Shown here in pieces: positions 24,677 through 33,277 of a stretch of DNA of 64,000 nucleotides (positions are counted from its first letter, which is position 1; each line of letters begins with the position of its first letter). Under the pieces are notes generated by a model. That model was not told the DNA's origin. It searched no databases and saw only the letters and a list, made by a program, of their open reading frames with translations. Position numbers and translations under genes: made by a program. The stretch spans positions 62,001-126,000 of the forward strand of contig NZ_SODF01000001.1 in assembly GCF_004365875.1 (NCBI RefSeq). The letters are read 5' to 3'. Origin of the DNA: Kribbella kalugense (GTDB taxonomy: Bacteria; Actinomycetota; Actinomycetes; Propionibacteriales; Kribbellaceae).

Positions 24677-25099
24677 CTACAGAGTCAGCAGGCGCTGGAA
24701 GAAGGCGCGGTAGCGCTGGAGGGCCGAGCGGAGGTCCTCGGTCGAGGGCTCGCCGGCCGACCACTGCTTCTCCAAACCGTCGTGCTGACGGTCGAAGCTG
24801 TCGGACAGTTCCTGCAGCAGGTCGTCGACCAGCTTGTCCGCCTCGGTCACCGCGTTGCGCGGGTCGTCCACGAAGCCCTGCTGGATGACCTCCCAGCGAG
24901 CCTTGTAGTCGACCGATGACTCCTCGGCGACCAGGGGCTCATTCGCCATGTCGACGTTCGGCGCGGCACCGTCCGGCGTACGGGTGTCCGGCGTACGGGC
25001 GGTGTCGTAGCCGCCAGGCTCGGCATCCATGCGCTCCGTGTCGTCCAGCACGCGGTCGTTGTCCAAGGCGTCGAACCGGCGGTCGTCAGGGGTGGTCAT
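24677..25099 (-). CDS. hypothetical cytoplasmic paralogue of the 25096-25665 product
   Basis: This 140-residue protein has an acidic, Asp/Thr/Pro-rich N-terminal half (MTTPDDRRFDALDNDRVL) and a helical C-terminal half with WEVIQQGFVDDPRNAVTEAD, LVDDLLQEL and STEDLRSALQRYRAFFQRLL. The same domain, AEWAKVQQSFVDRPAGAVAD to TEDLRQAVSSYRHLVDALL, is present in the upstream gene, which overlaps it by ATGA. The pair seems to have arisen by duplication. Function is unknown; the domain resembles actinobacterial proteins of the membrane-anchored 'hypothetical' class. No transmembrane segment is present in this copy. Confidence 0.7.
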   Translation of the reverse strand: MTTPDDRRFDALDNDRVLDDTERMDAEPGGYDTARTPDTRTPDGAAPNVDMANEPLVAEESSVDYKARWEVIQQGFVDDPRNAVTEADKLVDDLLQELSDSFDRQHDGLEKQWSAGEPSTEDLRSALQRYRAFFQRLLTL

Positions 25100-25665
25100 G
25101 CTTGCTCCTTCGTGGTGTTCGGACGGAGGTCGTGCTCGCTGTCGTCCAGCAAGGCGTCGACCAGGTGGCGGTACGAGCTGACCGCCTGGCGGAGATCCTC
25201 GGTGTCGGCTTCGCCGCGGGCATCGGCGACGGCGACCCGGTGTGCTTCGCGGTAGTGCGCGGCGACATCCGGGTGCTCGACCGAGATGTCGTTCGCCCGC
25301 TGGTCGAAGTCGTCGACCGGGTAGCCGGCCTCGCGCATCATCCGCAGTACCAGGCGATCGGCGTCCGCGACGGCGCCGGCCGGACGGTCGACGAAGCTCT
25401 GCTGCACCTTGGCCCATTCGGCGCGGTACGCCGACGCCGACTCGGGGCTCAACGGGGTGATCTCGAGCTGCGACACCCGGCGTTCCCGGCCGCGCAGTTC
25501 GCGTTCAGCGCTACGCCGGTCGCCTGACTCCTCGACGGTGCGTTCGTACTCCGGGCCGAACCGCTGCTGCAGTTCGCCGGAACGTCTGCGCTGGTAGGTG
25601 AACAGCAGTGCGGCCGCCGCCAGAATCACGACGACGATGACCACGATGGTCAGGACGGTACCCAT
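25096..25665 (-). CDS. membrane-anchored protein, first of a paralogous pair
   Basis: This 189-residue protein has a single N-terminal membrane helix (VLTIVVIVVVILAAAALLF) followed by a charged, Arg/Glu-rich coiled-coil-like stretch (RRRSGELQQRFGPEYERTVE) and the helical domain shared with the downstream gene. The ATG at 25665 follows GGAGG. The two genes overlap by ATGA. The N-terminal part resembles proteins with a membrane anchor and a soluble sensor-like tail; I cannot assign a function. Confidence 0.75.
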   Translation of the reverse strand: MGTVLTIVVIVVVILAAAALLFTYQRRRSGELQQRFGPEYERTVEESGDRRSAERELRGRERRVSQLEITPLSPESASAYRAEWAKVQQSFVDRPAGAVADADRLVLRMMREAGYPVDDFDQRANDISVEHPDVAAHYREAHRVAVADARGEADTEDLRQAVSSYRHLVDALLDDSEHDLRPNTTKEQA

Positions 25666-25821
25666 CAGACCTCCAGTCCAGTTGCATGGATTGCATGAAA
25701 ACTGCATGGCAGGACCTGCGATCTGGTGGCACCAGTCGCCAGGACCTCGAACAGACGGTCCCCAGCGCCGCCCACACCCCCGTAGCTCGTCCGGTACCCA
25801 CGTCTTTCGCAGACAAGCGTC

Positions 25822-25855
25822 CGGCCCGCACACCTGTGTCGAGGTGCGCGGGCCG
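25822..25855. terminator. hairpin downstream of the RibD-type gene
   Basis: CGGCCCGC-A-CACCT, a 6-base loop, AGGTG-C-GCGGGCCG: 13 base pairs with one A/C mismatch. It ends 15 bases before the stop of the leftward gene at 25870 and is a probable terminator for it. Confidence 0.6.
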
Positions 25856-25869
25856 GGCGGAGCGGTGGC

Positions 25870-26409
25870 TCAGGCTTTCGGGGCGAGCTTGTGGACGACG
25901 ATGCCGGACTTGAACGTCGTCGTACCGAGCAGTTCGAGGTGGGTGAGGTCGATGCCGTCGCCGCGGAACATGTTCGCGCCGTCCGCGACCACCGGGAAGA
26001 TCCAGAAGTGGTACTCGTCGACGAGTTTGTTCTCCAGCAGCGTCTTCGAGAACGACCCGGTGCCGTACTTGATCAGGTTGCCGCCGTCGCTCTCCTTGAG
26101 CCGGCGGACGGCGTCGGCCGCGTCGCCCTCGAGCGGCTGGGCGTTCCACTTCCACTCGGTCACCGTGCGGGTGGCGACGTACTTCGGCATGGCGTTGAAG
26201 TGGTCGGTGAACGGGTCCCCGCCGCGCTGCATCCAAGCGTCCGCGAAGCCCTCGTAGGTGACGCGGCCGAGCACCTGTGCGTCCACGCCTTCCATCAGGC
26301 CCTGTGAGTAGGCCGCGTGCTCGTCGTCCCAGTACGGCGGGCTCCAGCGCTGCGGCTCCTCGATCACGCCGTTCAGGGTGATGAAGGTGGATTCGATCAG
26401 CTTCCTCAT
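25870..26409 (-). CDS. RibD C-terminal / dihydrofolate reductase-like protein, second copy
   Basis: This 179-residue protein starts MRKLIESTFITLNGVIEEP and contains AQVLGRVTYEGFADAW, NLIKYGTGSFSKTLLENKLV and DEYHFWIFPVVADGANMF, the RibD C-terminal reductase pattern. It differs clearly in sequence from the copy at 22439-22990. It lies 11 bases downstream of the FMN-reductase gene, so both are probably one transcript, divergent from the SARP regulator. The ribosome binding site is GAAAGGAAGACCC. Confidence 0.9.
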   Translation of the reverse strand: MRKLIESTFITLNGVIEEPQRWSPPYWDDEHAAYSQGLMEGVDAQVLGRVTYEGFADAWMQRGGDPFTDHFNAMPKYVATRTVTEWKWNAQPLEGDAADAVRRLKESDGGNLIKYGTGSFSKTLLENKLVDEYHFWIFPVVADGANMFRGDGIDLTHLELLGTTTFKSGIVVHKLAPKA

Positions 26410-26420
26410 GGGTCTTCCTT

Positions 26421-26984
26421 TCAGGGTTGGTACGGGCGCCGGTTGCGGGCGTCCCGGAGTGCTTCGGCCCACCAGGCGAGCTGGTCGAGCATGAGTTTGG
26501 CTGCCGCTTCGTAGCCGGCCGACGACCTGGGCCAGCCGCCGTCGGCGGTGAACTGCTCCCAGTAGCAGGGCATTGCGACAGTGTTGTGAATGGTGACGGC
26601 CTGGAGCTCGGTGAAGACCTGGCGCAGTTGAGCCGTGGCGTGGCAGCCGCCGCTTTCCCGGCCGTAGCTGACGATCGCGACCGGCTTGGCGTGCCACTCC
26701 TCGTAGTACCAGTCCAGTGCGGTCTTCAACGACGCCGGGAAGCTGCAGTTGATCTCCGGAGTGACGACAGCGAACGCATCCGCTGTCGCCAGCCGGTCAG
26801 CCAGTACGACGACCTGCGCCGGCGTCTCGTCGTCGGTGTCGGGCAACGTCGCCGGCAGGTCCGCGGTGGCCAGATCGACCAGGTCGATCTCGAACTGCTT
26901 GGCGGCCTGCTGTGCGAGCCAGTGCGCCACGGTCGGTCCGAACCGGCCACGCCGGGTGCTGCCGATGATCACTGCCAGTCGCAT
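26421..26984 (-). CDS. NADPH-dependent FMN reductase
   Basis: This 187-residue flavodoxin-fold protein has the phosphate loop GSTRRGRFGPTVAHW and the family motif VVTPEINCSFPASLKTALDW, normally PEYNxSxPxxLKNAID. It reduces FMN or quinone-like compounds with NADPH. The ATG at 26984 follows GGAAGGAG by 6 bases; the reading frame is open upstream but without a better signal. It is the first gene of a two-gene leftward operon with the RibD-type gene and is divergent from the AfsR/SARP gene, which may control it. Confidence 0.9.
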   Translation of the reverse strand: MRLAVIIGSTRRGRFGPTVAHWLAQQAAKQFEIDLVDLATADLPATLPDTDDETPAQVVVLADRLATADAFAVVTPEINCSFPASLKTALDWYYEEWHAKPVAIVSYGRESGGCHATAQLRQVFTELQAVTIHNTVAMPCYWEQFTADGGWPRSSAGYEAAAKLMLDQLAWWAEALRDARNRRPYQP

Positions 26985-27038
26985 CGCCGTACTCCTTCCG
27001 TCTGAACCAGACTCTGCCTGAGTGGGTTTACGGTTTCT

Positions 27039-27054
27039 TTCCGGTTGGCCGGAA
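27039..27054. promoter_or_regulatory. inverted repeat upstream of the SARP gene
   Basis: TTCCGG-TTGG-CCGGAA is a perfect 6-bp inverted repeat ending 12 bases before the SARP ATG, in the 82-base gap between it and the divergent reductase operon. It could be an operator; the -10 region of the SARP gene cannot be fixed. Confidence 0.4.
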
Positions 27055-27066
27055 TAGGGTGCCGTC

Positions 27067-30066
27067 ATGCGCTTCGGGGTGCTGGGACCTGTGACGGCCT
27101 GGACAGACGCGGGGACACCTGTGGTCATCCAGGGGCTGAAGGTGCGTGCACTGCTGGCTGACCTGCTGGTGCACGAAGGACGTCCGGTACCGGCGGACCG
27201 GCTGATTGACGACCTGTGGGGTTCGAATCTGCCCGGGAACCCGGCCGGGACGCTGTCGGCGAAGGTGTCCCAGCTGCGGCGTGCATTCGAGGACGCGGAG
27301 CCGGGCAGCCGATCGCTGGTGAAGTCCGGCCCGGCCGGCTATTCCGTCTCCGTTTCCAGCGCAACGTATGACGCACTGCAGTTCGGCGAGCTGCTGGCGT
27401 CCGGCTCGGTCGACGAGGCGCTGGCGCTGTGGCGTGGCTCGGCGTACGCCGACTTTACCGACGAGGCGTTTGTCGAGACCGCCGTCGTACGACTGTCCGA
27501 GCAGAGGCTGGCTGCGCTCGAGCAGGCTGACCTGCCGGTCAGTGAGCTCGGCGTACTCGTCAGCGAACACCCGTTGCGAGAGGGCTTGCGAGCCGCGCAC
27601 ATGAGGGCTCTTTACCGGGCAGGGCGGCAGAGTGAAGCTCTGGAGAGCTACGAACAGCTGCGGCAGCTGCTGCTGGACGATCTCGGTCTGGACCCTGGTC
27701 CTGAGCTGGTTGCACTGCAGCAGTCGATTCTGACTCAAGACTTGCCGCACGCGCGCAACAACCTGCCAGCGCAGCTGAGCGGGCTGATCGGGCGGTCCGA
27801 TGCACTGACTGACGTCAGCTCCAGTCTGAGCACCTCGCGGTTGGTGACGCTCACTGGGCCGGGCGGTGTCGGCAAGACTCGCCTCGCGCTGGCTGCGGCG
27901 ACTGACGCGGCGGACCGGTTCGCCGACGGCGCCGTACTGGTCGAACTCGCAGCAGTGACACCCGATGCGTTGTCGGTCGCGGACTCGCTTACCGACGCAG
28001 TACAGATCGCGTTGGACCTCCGCGACACCGGAGGCTCGCCTGTGATCGATCGGCTGGCCGCAGTGATGGGGTCTCGGCTGCTGGTCCTGGATAACTGCGA
28101 GCAGGTGATCGAAGACGTTGCTGCGTTGACGGATCGCCTGTTGGCTGCCGCACCAGGGCTCCGCGTGCTGGCAACGAGCCGCGAGCCGCTGGGGTTGGCC
28201 GGTGAGGTGGTCTGGACTGTTCCGCCGCTGGACGTGCCTTCGCCGTCTTCTGGTGTGGAAGCAGCCTCGACGTGTAGTGCGGTGCAGCTGTTCGTGACTC
28301 GTGCCGCTGCAGCGTCACGTGGCTTCGCACTGACCGACGAGACCCTGACTGACGTCGCCGTGCTGTGCCGGCGGCTGGACGGGATCCCGTTGGCGCTGGA
28401 GCTTGCTGCGACCCGGGTACGTGCCTTGGGGGTACGTGGGCTCGTTGCGCGACTGGACGACCGATTCCGGTTGCTGGCGGCCGGACATCGAGGTGCTGCA
28501 CCACGGCAGCAGACTCTGCACGCGATGATCGACTGGAGCTGGGAGCTGCTCGCTCCGGATGAGCAGTCCGTCCTGCGGCGGCTCGCCGTACATGCAGATG
28601 GATGTACGGCGGAGGCTGCGGCTGCTGTGTGCGGTGAGGACGACGTACTCGACGTCCTGGTCCGTCTGGTCGACCGGTCGCTCGTCGTACCTGTGGATGG
28701 GACTCGCTTCCGTTTGCTCGAGTCGGTGGCGGCGTACTGCATGGAGAAGCTGCGTGCGGCCGATGAGCTGGAGGCGGTCCGGCAGCGGCATTTGGCGTAC
28801 TACGTGTCGTTGGCTGAGTCGGCGGAGCTCTACGGGGACGAGCAGGGCCGATGGTTGCAGTTGCTGGACGACGACGCTGCCAATCTGCGGACGGCGTTGG
28901 ATCGGGCGGTCAGCACCGGGCAGTCCGACTTGGCTGCGCGGCTGGTGGATGCGCTGGCTTGGTACTGGTTCCTGCGTGGTCGACACATGGAGGCGATGCG
29001 GGCTCTGGACGCTGTGCCGCTGGGTGCGTGGCGGGTCGGGTACATGTACCTGCTGGGGGACAGCAGGGCGGCTGCTGAGCGAGAACGGTGGGTTGACTCG
29101 GCTGACGCCCGGGGGCTGTGGTGGATCGCGTACACCGCGTCGGATGCGGGCGACCTGCCGATGTGTCTGGAGCTGTTGGAGCGTGCGCTCAAGAGCTTCG
29201 ACGGCGATCAGTGGGGTGTGGCCGCGGTGCTCCTGGCGCGGGCGAAGCATGCGCATGTGCGGGCCGACCTGCCCGCGTTGTTCGCGGACGCTTCCGAGAG
29301 TGCGCGGATCTTCCGGTCGCTCGGTGACCGCTGGGGTGCGTTGCAGGCGACGAGTTGGCTCGGTGCGCACGCCGAGCTGGTCGGCGACTTCGACGAGTCG
29401 ATGCGGTTGCATCTCGAAGGCGCGCAGCTGGCCGAGGAGCTGGGACTGTGGCCCGAGGTAGCGAGCGCGCTCGGCATGGTCGGGTGGACCTCGATCCGGC
29501 AGGGTCGGTACGACGTGGCTCAGGTCAACGCCGATCGCGCGTACCGGCTGGCGACCGAGCAAGGGCAGCGGGCGAACCAGGCTCTCGCTGAGTTGGTGCT
29601 GGGCTTCGCGGCCCGGCGTACCGGAGCTCTGGACGAGGCCGCCGTACGGCTGCAGACCATGATCGACCGAGCCCGGCAGCAGAGTGAACCGGTGCTGTAC
29701 CTGTCGATAGTGCTGGAGGAGCTCGGCTACGTCAGGGAACTGCAGGGGCGTCTGACGGAGGCTTTGGAGCTTCATCGGGAGGCCTTCGAAGTCTCTGTGG
29801 AGTTCGAGTCGCTGCGTGGGATGTGCTGGGCGCTGGAGGGGATCGCGGGGTGCCATCCGGACAAGACGCTGGCAGCGACGCTCCTCGGGTGTGCCGCGGC
29901 GACTCGCGCGACCGAGAACTATCTGATGGCAGCGACGGAGACTTTGGACCTTGATCGGGCCTCGGCTGCGGCTTTGGCCTCACTCGGAGCCGACGCGTAT
30001 GAGATTGCCCGCCGGCGGGGAGCTTCGCTGGCTCCGGAGCAGGCCTTCCAACTGCTCCGCGACTAG
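27067..30066 (+). CDS. AfsR/SARP-type regulator with NB-ARC and helical repeats
   Basis: This 999-residue protein has an OmpR-like winged HTH (residues 1-95; MRFGVLGPVTAW to SGPAGYSVSV), a bacterial transcriptional activation domain (about 95-235), an AP-ATPase/NB-ARC domain with P-loop TGPGGVGKTRLAL (about 264) and LLVLDNCEQV, then TPR-like helices from about residue 560 to the end. AfsR-type proteins activate secondary metabolism or local genes upon nucleotide exchange. It is divergent from the FMN reductase/RibD operon. No biosynthetic core enzymes lie nearby, so its target is probably local or remote. Confidence 0.92.
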   Translation: MRFGVLGPVTAWTDAGTPVVIQGLKVRALLADLLVHEGRPVPADRLIDDLWGSNLPGNPAGTLSAKVSQLRRAFEDAEPGSRSLVKSGPAGYSVSVSSATYDALQFGELLASGSVDEALALWRGSAYADFTDEAFVETAVVRLSEQRLAALEQADLPVSELGVLVSEHPLREGLRAAHMRALYRAGRQSEALESYEQLRQLLLDDLGLDPGPELVALQQSILTQDLPHARNNLPAQLSGLIGRSDALTDVSSSLSTSRLVTLTGPGGVGKTRLALAAATDAADRFADGAVLVELAAVTPDALSVADSLTDAVQIALDLRDTGGSPVIDRLAAVMGSRLLVLDNCEQVIEDVAALTDRLLAAAPGLRVLATSREPLGLAGEVVWTVPPLDVPSPSSGVEAASTCSAVQLFVTRAAAASRGFALTDETLTDVAVLCRRLDGIPLALELAATRVRALGVRGLVARLDDRFRLLAAGHRGAAPRQQTLHAMIDWSWELLAPDEQSVLRRLAVHADGCTAEAAAAVCGEDDVLDVLVRLVDRSLVVPVDGTRFRLLESVAAYCMEKLRAADELEAVRQRHLAYYVSLAESAELYGDEQGRWLQLLDDDAANLRTALDRAVSTGQSDLAARLVDALAWYWFLRGRHMEAMRALDAVPLGAWRVGYMYLLGDSRAAAERERWVDSADARGLWWIAYTASDAGDLPMCLELLERALKSFDGDQWGVAAVLLARAKHAHVRADLPALFADASESARIFRSLGDRWGALQATSWLGAHAELVGDFDESMRLHLEGAQLAEELGLWPEVASALGMVGWTSIRQGRYDVAQVNADRAYRLATEQGQRANQALAELVLGFAARRTGALDEAAVRLQTMIDRARQQSEPVLYLSIVLEELGYVRELQGRLTEALELHREAFEVSVEFESLRGMCWALEGIAGCHPDKTLAATLLGCAAATRATENYLMAATETLDLDRASAAALASLGADAYEIARRRGASLAPEQAFQLLRD

Positions 30067-30077
30067 ATGTTCTGTAG

Positions 30078-30106
30078 TTGAGATTATTCGAGCATCGAAG
30101 TAGTTT
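30078..30106 (+). promoter_or_regulatory. sigma-70-type promoter candidate
   Basis: TTGAGA (30078-30083), 17 bases, TAGTTT (30101-30106) in an AT-rich stretch between the SARP stop and the luciferase-like gene at 30143. Confidence 0.55.
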
Positions 30107-30142
30107 TGTGGCGAGCAGACCTCCGACAGGTGAAGGTGAACC

Positions 30143-31657
30143 ATGGACTACGGCCACGAGCTGGTCTTCGGCACGTTCCTGACCCCCGCGGTCGACAACC
30201 CGGACCGCGTGATCGCGCTGGCCCAGCTGACCGAGCAGGTCGGCCTCGACCTGGTGAGCTTCCAGGACCACCCGTACCAGCCACGGCTGATGGACGCCTG
30301 GACCCTGCTGTCGGTCGTCGCTGCCCAGACCCAGCGGGTGAAGGTGACCACGAACGTAGCCAACCTCCCGCTGCGCCACCCTGTCGTCCTTGCCCGCAGC
30401 GTCGCGACGCTCGACCTGATCACCGGCGGACGGGTCGAGCTCGGTCTTGGCGCCGGCGGGTTCCTGGACGCGGTCGCGGCGAACGGCGGGCCGCGGCTGA
30501 CGACCGGGCAGAGCATCGCTGCGCTGGAAGAGGCGATCGCGATCATGCGCGAGGTCTGGACGCCTTCCGGCGGCGGCATCCGGCTGGCCGGGAAGCACTA
30601 CACAGTCGAAGGAGCGAAGCGCGGTCCGGTGCCGGCCCACGACGTGTCGATCTGGCTGGGCGCGTACAAGCCGCGGATGCTCGCCCTGACCGGGCGGCTT
30701 GCGGACGGCTGGCTGCCTTCGAGTGGGTACGCCGGTCCGGACCAGCTGGCCGCGATGAACAAGCTCATCGACGAGGCAGCTGTTGAGGCCGGGCGGGATC
30801 CCTCGGCGGTACGGCGGTTGTACAACGTGTCGGGCCGGTTCGACGGGGGTGGTGGGTTCCTCGAAGGGCCTGAGGAGCTGTGGATCGATCAGCTCGCCGA
30901 GCTGACCTTGGGCGAGGGGATGAGCACGTACATCCTTGCCTCGGACAACCCTGACGACATTCGTCGGTTTGCTGAGGTGGCTGCGGGGGTTCGTGAGGCG
31001 GTGGAGACGGCTCGGTCAGGTGCTGCTGTGGTTGCTTCTTCTTCTCCGGTGCCTGCGGGCGGGTTCAGCGTCGTACCGACACCACCTCCGGTTGTGCGGC
31101 GGAGCGACGTACAGCTGCTGGATGAGTCGGCGCGGCCGACCGGTCCGGTGCAGGATCCGTCTCGGACCTACACGCCGTACCAGCTGTCGTCCGGGCAGCA
31201 CCTGATCGACGTACACGACCATCTGCGCGCGGAGCTCGAGCAGATCCGCGACCTGGTCGAGCAGGTCGCCGCTGGAACGCTGGGCGTTGGCGCGGCGCGG
31301 TCACACATCAACACGATGACCATGCGGCAGAACAACTGGACACTCGGCACATACTGCGAGTCCTACTGCCGCCTGGTCACGACGCACCACTCGCTCGAGG
31401 ACGCTTCACTCTTCCCGCACATCCGCCGGGCCGACCCGGCGCTCGTCCCGGTCGTCGACCGGTTGCAGGAGGAGCACCAGATCATCCACGACGTACTCGA
31501 GGGCGTCGACAAGGCGCTCGTCGCATTGGTTGACGGGTCAGGCACGATCGACGGACTGCGTGCGGCGGTCGACCTGCTGGACGACACGCTGCTGTCGCAT
31601 CTCTCCTACGAGGAACGCGAACTCGTCGAGCCGCTGGCCCGGCTCGGAATCCTGTAG
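30143..31657 (+). CDS. luciferase-like monooxygenase fused to a hemerythrin domain
   Basis: This 504-residue protein has two parts. Residues 1-285 are a luciferase-like flavin monooxygenase TIM barrel (GTFLTPAVDNPDRVIALAQL, ARSVATLDLITGGRVELGLG, VSIWLGAYKPRML). A Ser/Pro/Val-rich linker (~290-350) follows. Residues ~352-504 are a hemerythrin-like four-helix bundle with metal-ligand candidates in DVHDHLRAE, VTTHHSLEDASLFPHI, EEHQIIHD and LLSHLSYEERELVEPL. The flavin part may reduce or oxygenate a substrate while the di-iron part binds O2 or senses redox state. The ATG follows GGTGAAGGTGAACC. A promoter candidate lies 37 bases upstream. Confidence 0.88.
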   Translation: MDYGHELVFGTFLTPAVDNPDRVIALAQLTEQVGLDLVSFQDHPYQPRLMDAWTLLSVVAAQTQRVKVTTNVANLPLRHPVVLARSVATLDLITGGRVELGLGAGGFLDAVAANGGPRLTTGQSIAALEEAIAIMREVWTPSGGGIRLAGKHYTVEGAKRGPVPAHDVSIWLGAYKPRMLALTGRLADGWLPSSGYAGPDQLAAMNKLIDEAAVEAGRDPSAVRRLYNVSGRFDGGGGFLEGPEELWIDQLAELTLGEGMSTYILASDNPDDIRRFAEVAAGVREAVETARSGAAVVASSSPVPAGGFSVVPTPPPVVRRSDVQLLDESARPTGPVQDPSRTYTPYQLSSGQHLIDVHDHLRAELEQIRDLVEQVAAGTLGVGAARSHINTMTMRQNNWTLGTYCESYCRLVTTHHSLEDASLFPHIRRADPALVPVVDRLQEEHQIIHDVLEGVDKALVALVDGSGTIDGLRAAVDLLDDTLLSHLSYEERELVEPLARLGIL

Positions 31658-31660
31658 CTA

Positions 31661-32287
31661 CTACTTCGCTTCACCCAGCAGCGAGGCGAGGATGTCGAGC
31701 AGGCGGAGCGTCGGCACCTCGCCGAGCAGGCGGGCCGCACTCGTCGCCGGCTCCGCGATCAGGCGGACCTGCAGCAGCTTGAAGTCACGGACGTTGGCCG
31801 GGTTGACCAGGTCTTCGCGTACGGCGGACAGGAACTCGGACCCGGCCGACGCCGTGCCGTAGGTCATCCGGATGAAGCTGTCGGTCACCGGGTAGAGGTA
31901 GGGCCGCTTCAGGTGCAGCAGCTTGGACTTCTTCGCGTGCCCGAACCCGCGGTGACCGGTGAACTTGTCGTCCAGCGCCATCGCCGCCTCGAACAGCTCG
32001 GTCCCCGGCGCAGCGTCCTCCAGCCGGGCGTCCACCGGGATCGCGGCGAACTCCTTCTCGGCCTCGACCTCCAGCAGCCACGGAATGTCGAGCACCCGGA
32101 GATCGGCGCCGATCACCATCGTCCGGCCCAGGTCCTCGAACGTGACCTGGTTCGGGTCGGAGCCACCGACGGTGGTCATACCCGGCAGCCCGTCGTAGTA
32201 CTGCAGCACGGCGCCGTTGGTCTCGGCGTACAGCCGCAACTGCGCGATCGCCTCGTCGACGACGATCTTGCGGGTACCGATGTTCAT
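31661..32287 (-). CDS. DUF6308-type protein
   Basis: This 208-residue protein of an actinobacterial family without known function contains VLQYYDGLPG, FTGHRGFGHAKKSKLLHLKR and PYLYPVTDSFI. In the family the conserved basic segment suggests nucleic-acid contact, but this is inference. The ATG at 32287 follows GAGGG by 8 bases; a GTG six codons upstream is possible. It converges with the luciferase-hemerythrin gene with 3 bases between the stops. Confidence 0.7.
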   Translation of the reverse strand: MNIGTRKIVVDEAIAQLRLYAETNGAVLQYYDGLPGMTTVGGSDPNQVTFEDLGRTMVIGADLRVLDIPWLLEVEAEKEFAAIPVDARLEDAAPGTELFEAAMALDDKFTGHRGFGHAKKSKLLHLKRPYLYPVTDSFIRMTYGTASAGSEFLSAVREDLVNPANVRDFKLLQVRLIAEPATSAARLLGEVPTLRLLDILASLLGEAK

Positions 32288-32540
32288 GAGCCACACCCTC
32301 ACACTTTTGGTGGCAGACCCGCCAGCAGGCGGACCATCATTCGAACGTTCCTCACACACTGTTTCCGCAGATCGTAGCGACTCCACGGCCCCCCCGCGCG
32401 CCAAGATCACTACCCGTTATCCACAACCTGTAACGATCCCTCGAAGTCCGCAAACTCTCCGTGACAGTCCCACAACTGAGCGGAGGCGACCGTGCGGCAA
32501 TTCGGTTGAGGGGACGAGCTCGGGTGCTCATCATGTGGCT
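32288..32540. other. intergenic region with a TTATCCACA word
   Basis: No gene is supported here. TTATCCACA (32417-32425) is a perfect DnaA-box word, the fourth in the window. It is followed by AACCTGTAAC. The region separates the leftward DUF6308 gene from the rightward exporter and must hold both promoters. Confidence 0.4.
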
Positions 32541-32645
32541 ATGACTACGACTCTTCGACTGTTGCTGATGGAACCTGTGGCCTTGGTGGCTCGGGTTCAG
32601 CAGCAGGGTGGTCGTGGGTGGGGGTCGATGCTCGGTCAGTCGTGA
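32541..32645 (+). CDS. possible 34-residue leader peptide
   Basis: An ATG at 32541 opens a short frame, MTTTLRLLLMEPVALVARVQ and 14 more residues, ending in a TGA that overlaps the GTG start candidate of the exporter as GTGA. This geometry is typical of translational coupling. The ATG has no clear ribosome binding site. It could be a leader that tunes exporter expression or a chance frame. Confidence 0.35.
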   Translation: MTTTLRLLLMEPVALVARVQQQGGRGWGSMLGQS

Positions 32646-33259
32646 TCGGGGTGGTGGTCGCCGGGCTGTTGGCCGGGTATGGCGTTGCTGTGCCGGTCGG
32701 GCCTGTGGGGACCTATCTGGTTGCGTTGACTGCGCGGAGTTCGTTGCGGATCGGGGCGTTTGCGGCGCTCGGGGTTGCGTCTGCCGACGGGGTTTATGCG
32801 GCGGTGGCTGCCGGGGCGGGTACGGCGTTGGCGCCGTTGCTCGAGCCTGTGGTGGGACCGTTGAGGTGGGCTTCGGTTGTGGTGCTGATCGGGCTTGCGG
32901 TGATGGGTGCGGTTAAGGCGGTACGGCGGTATCGCGAGCGGCGGCTGACGGCCATCGAGCAGGAGACGCCGGTCGGTGCGTGGACGGCGTACTTGGGGAT
33001 GCTCGGGATGACGTTGCTCAACCCGTGGACGGTGATCTACTTCGCCGCGCTGGTGCTTGGTGGAGCCGGGGTCGCTGGTATTGGTGAGCGCGTCGTCTTC
33101 GTGGTTGCGGCGTTCGTGGCTTCGGCGAGTTGGCAACTGTTGCTGGCCGGCGGAGGCGCGTTGCTGGGTCGGCTGCTGACCGGTCAGGTTGGGAGGTTGG
33201 TGACTGCGTTGGCGTCGACCGTGCTGATCGTTGTACTGGCGGTTAGGTTGGTCGCGTAG
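32642..33259 (+). CDS. LysE-family exporter
   Basis: This protein of about 205 residues has six hydrophobic segments and the family start VVVAGLLAGYGVAVPVGPVG, then LRIGAFAALGVASADGVYAA and LGMLGMTLLNPWTVIYFAAL. LysE-type proteins export amino acids or related solutes. The GTG at 32642 overlaps the stop of a possible leader peptide; the GTG at 32618 would add eight residues. Codon choice is typical for this genome. The substrate is unknown. Confidence 0.85.
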   Translation: MIGVVVAGLLAGYGVAVPVGPVGTYLVALTARSSLRIGAFAALGVASADGVYAAVAAGAGTALAPLLEPVVGPLRWASVVVLIGLAVMGAVKAVRRYRERRLTAIEQETPVGAWTAYLGMLGMTLLNPWTVIYFAALVLGGAGVAGIGERVVFVVAAFVASASWQLLLAGGGALLGRLLTGQVGRLVTALASTVLIVVLAVRLVA

Positions 33260-33277
33260 CTGGCAGGATGGGCTGCT

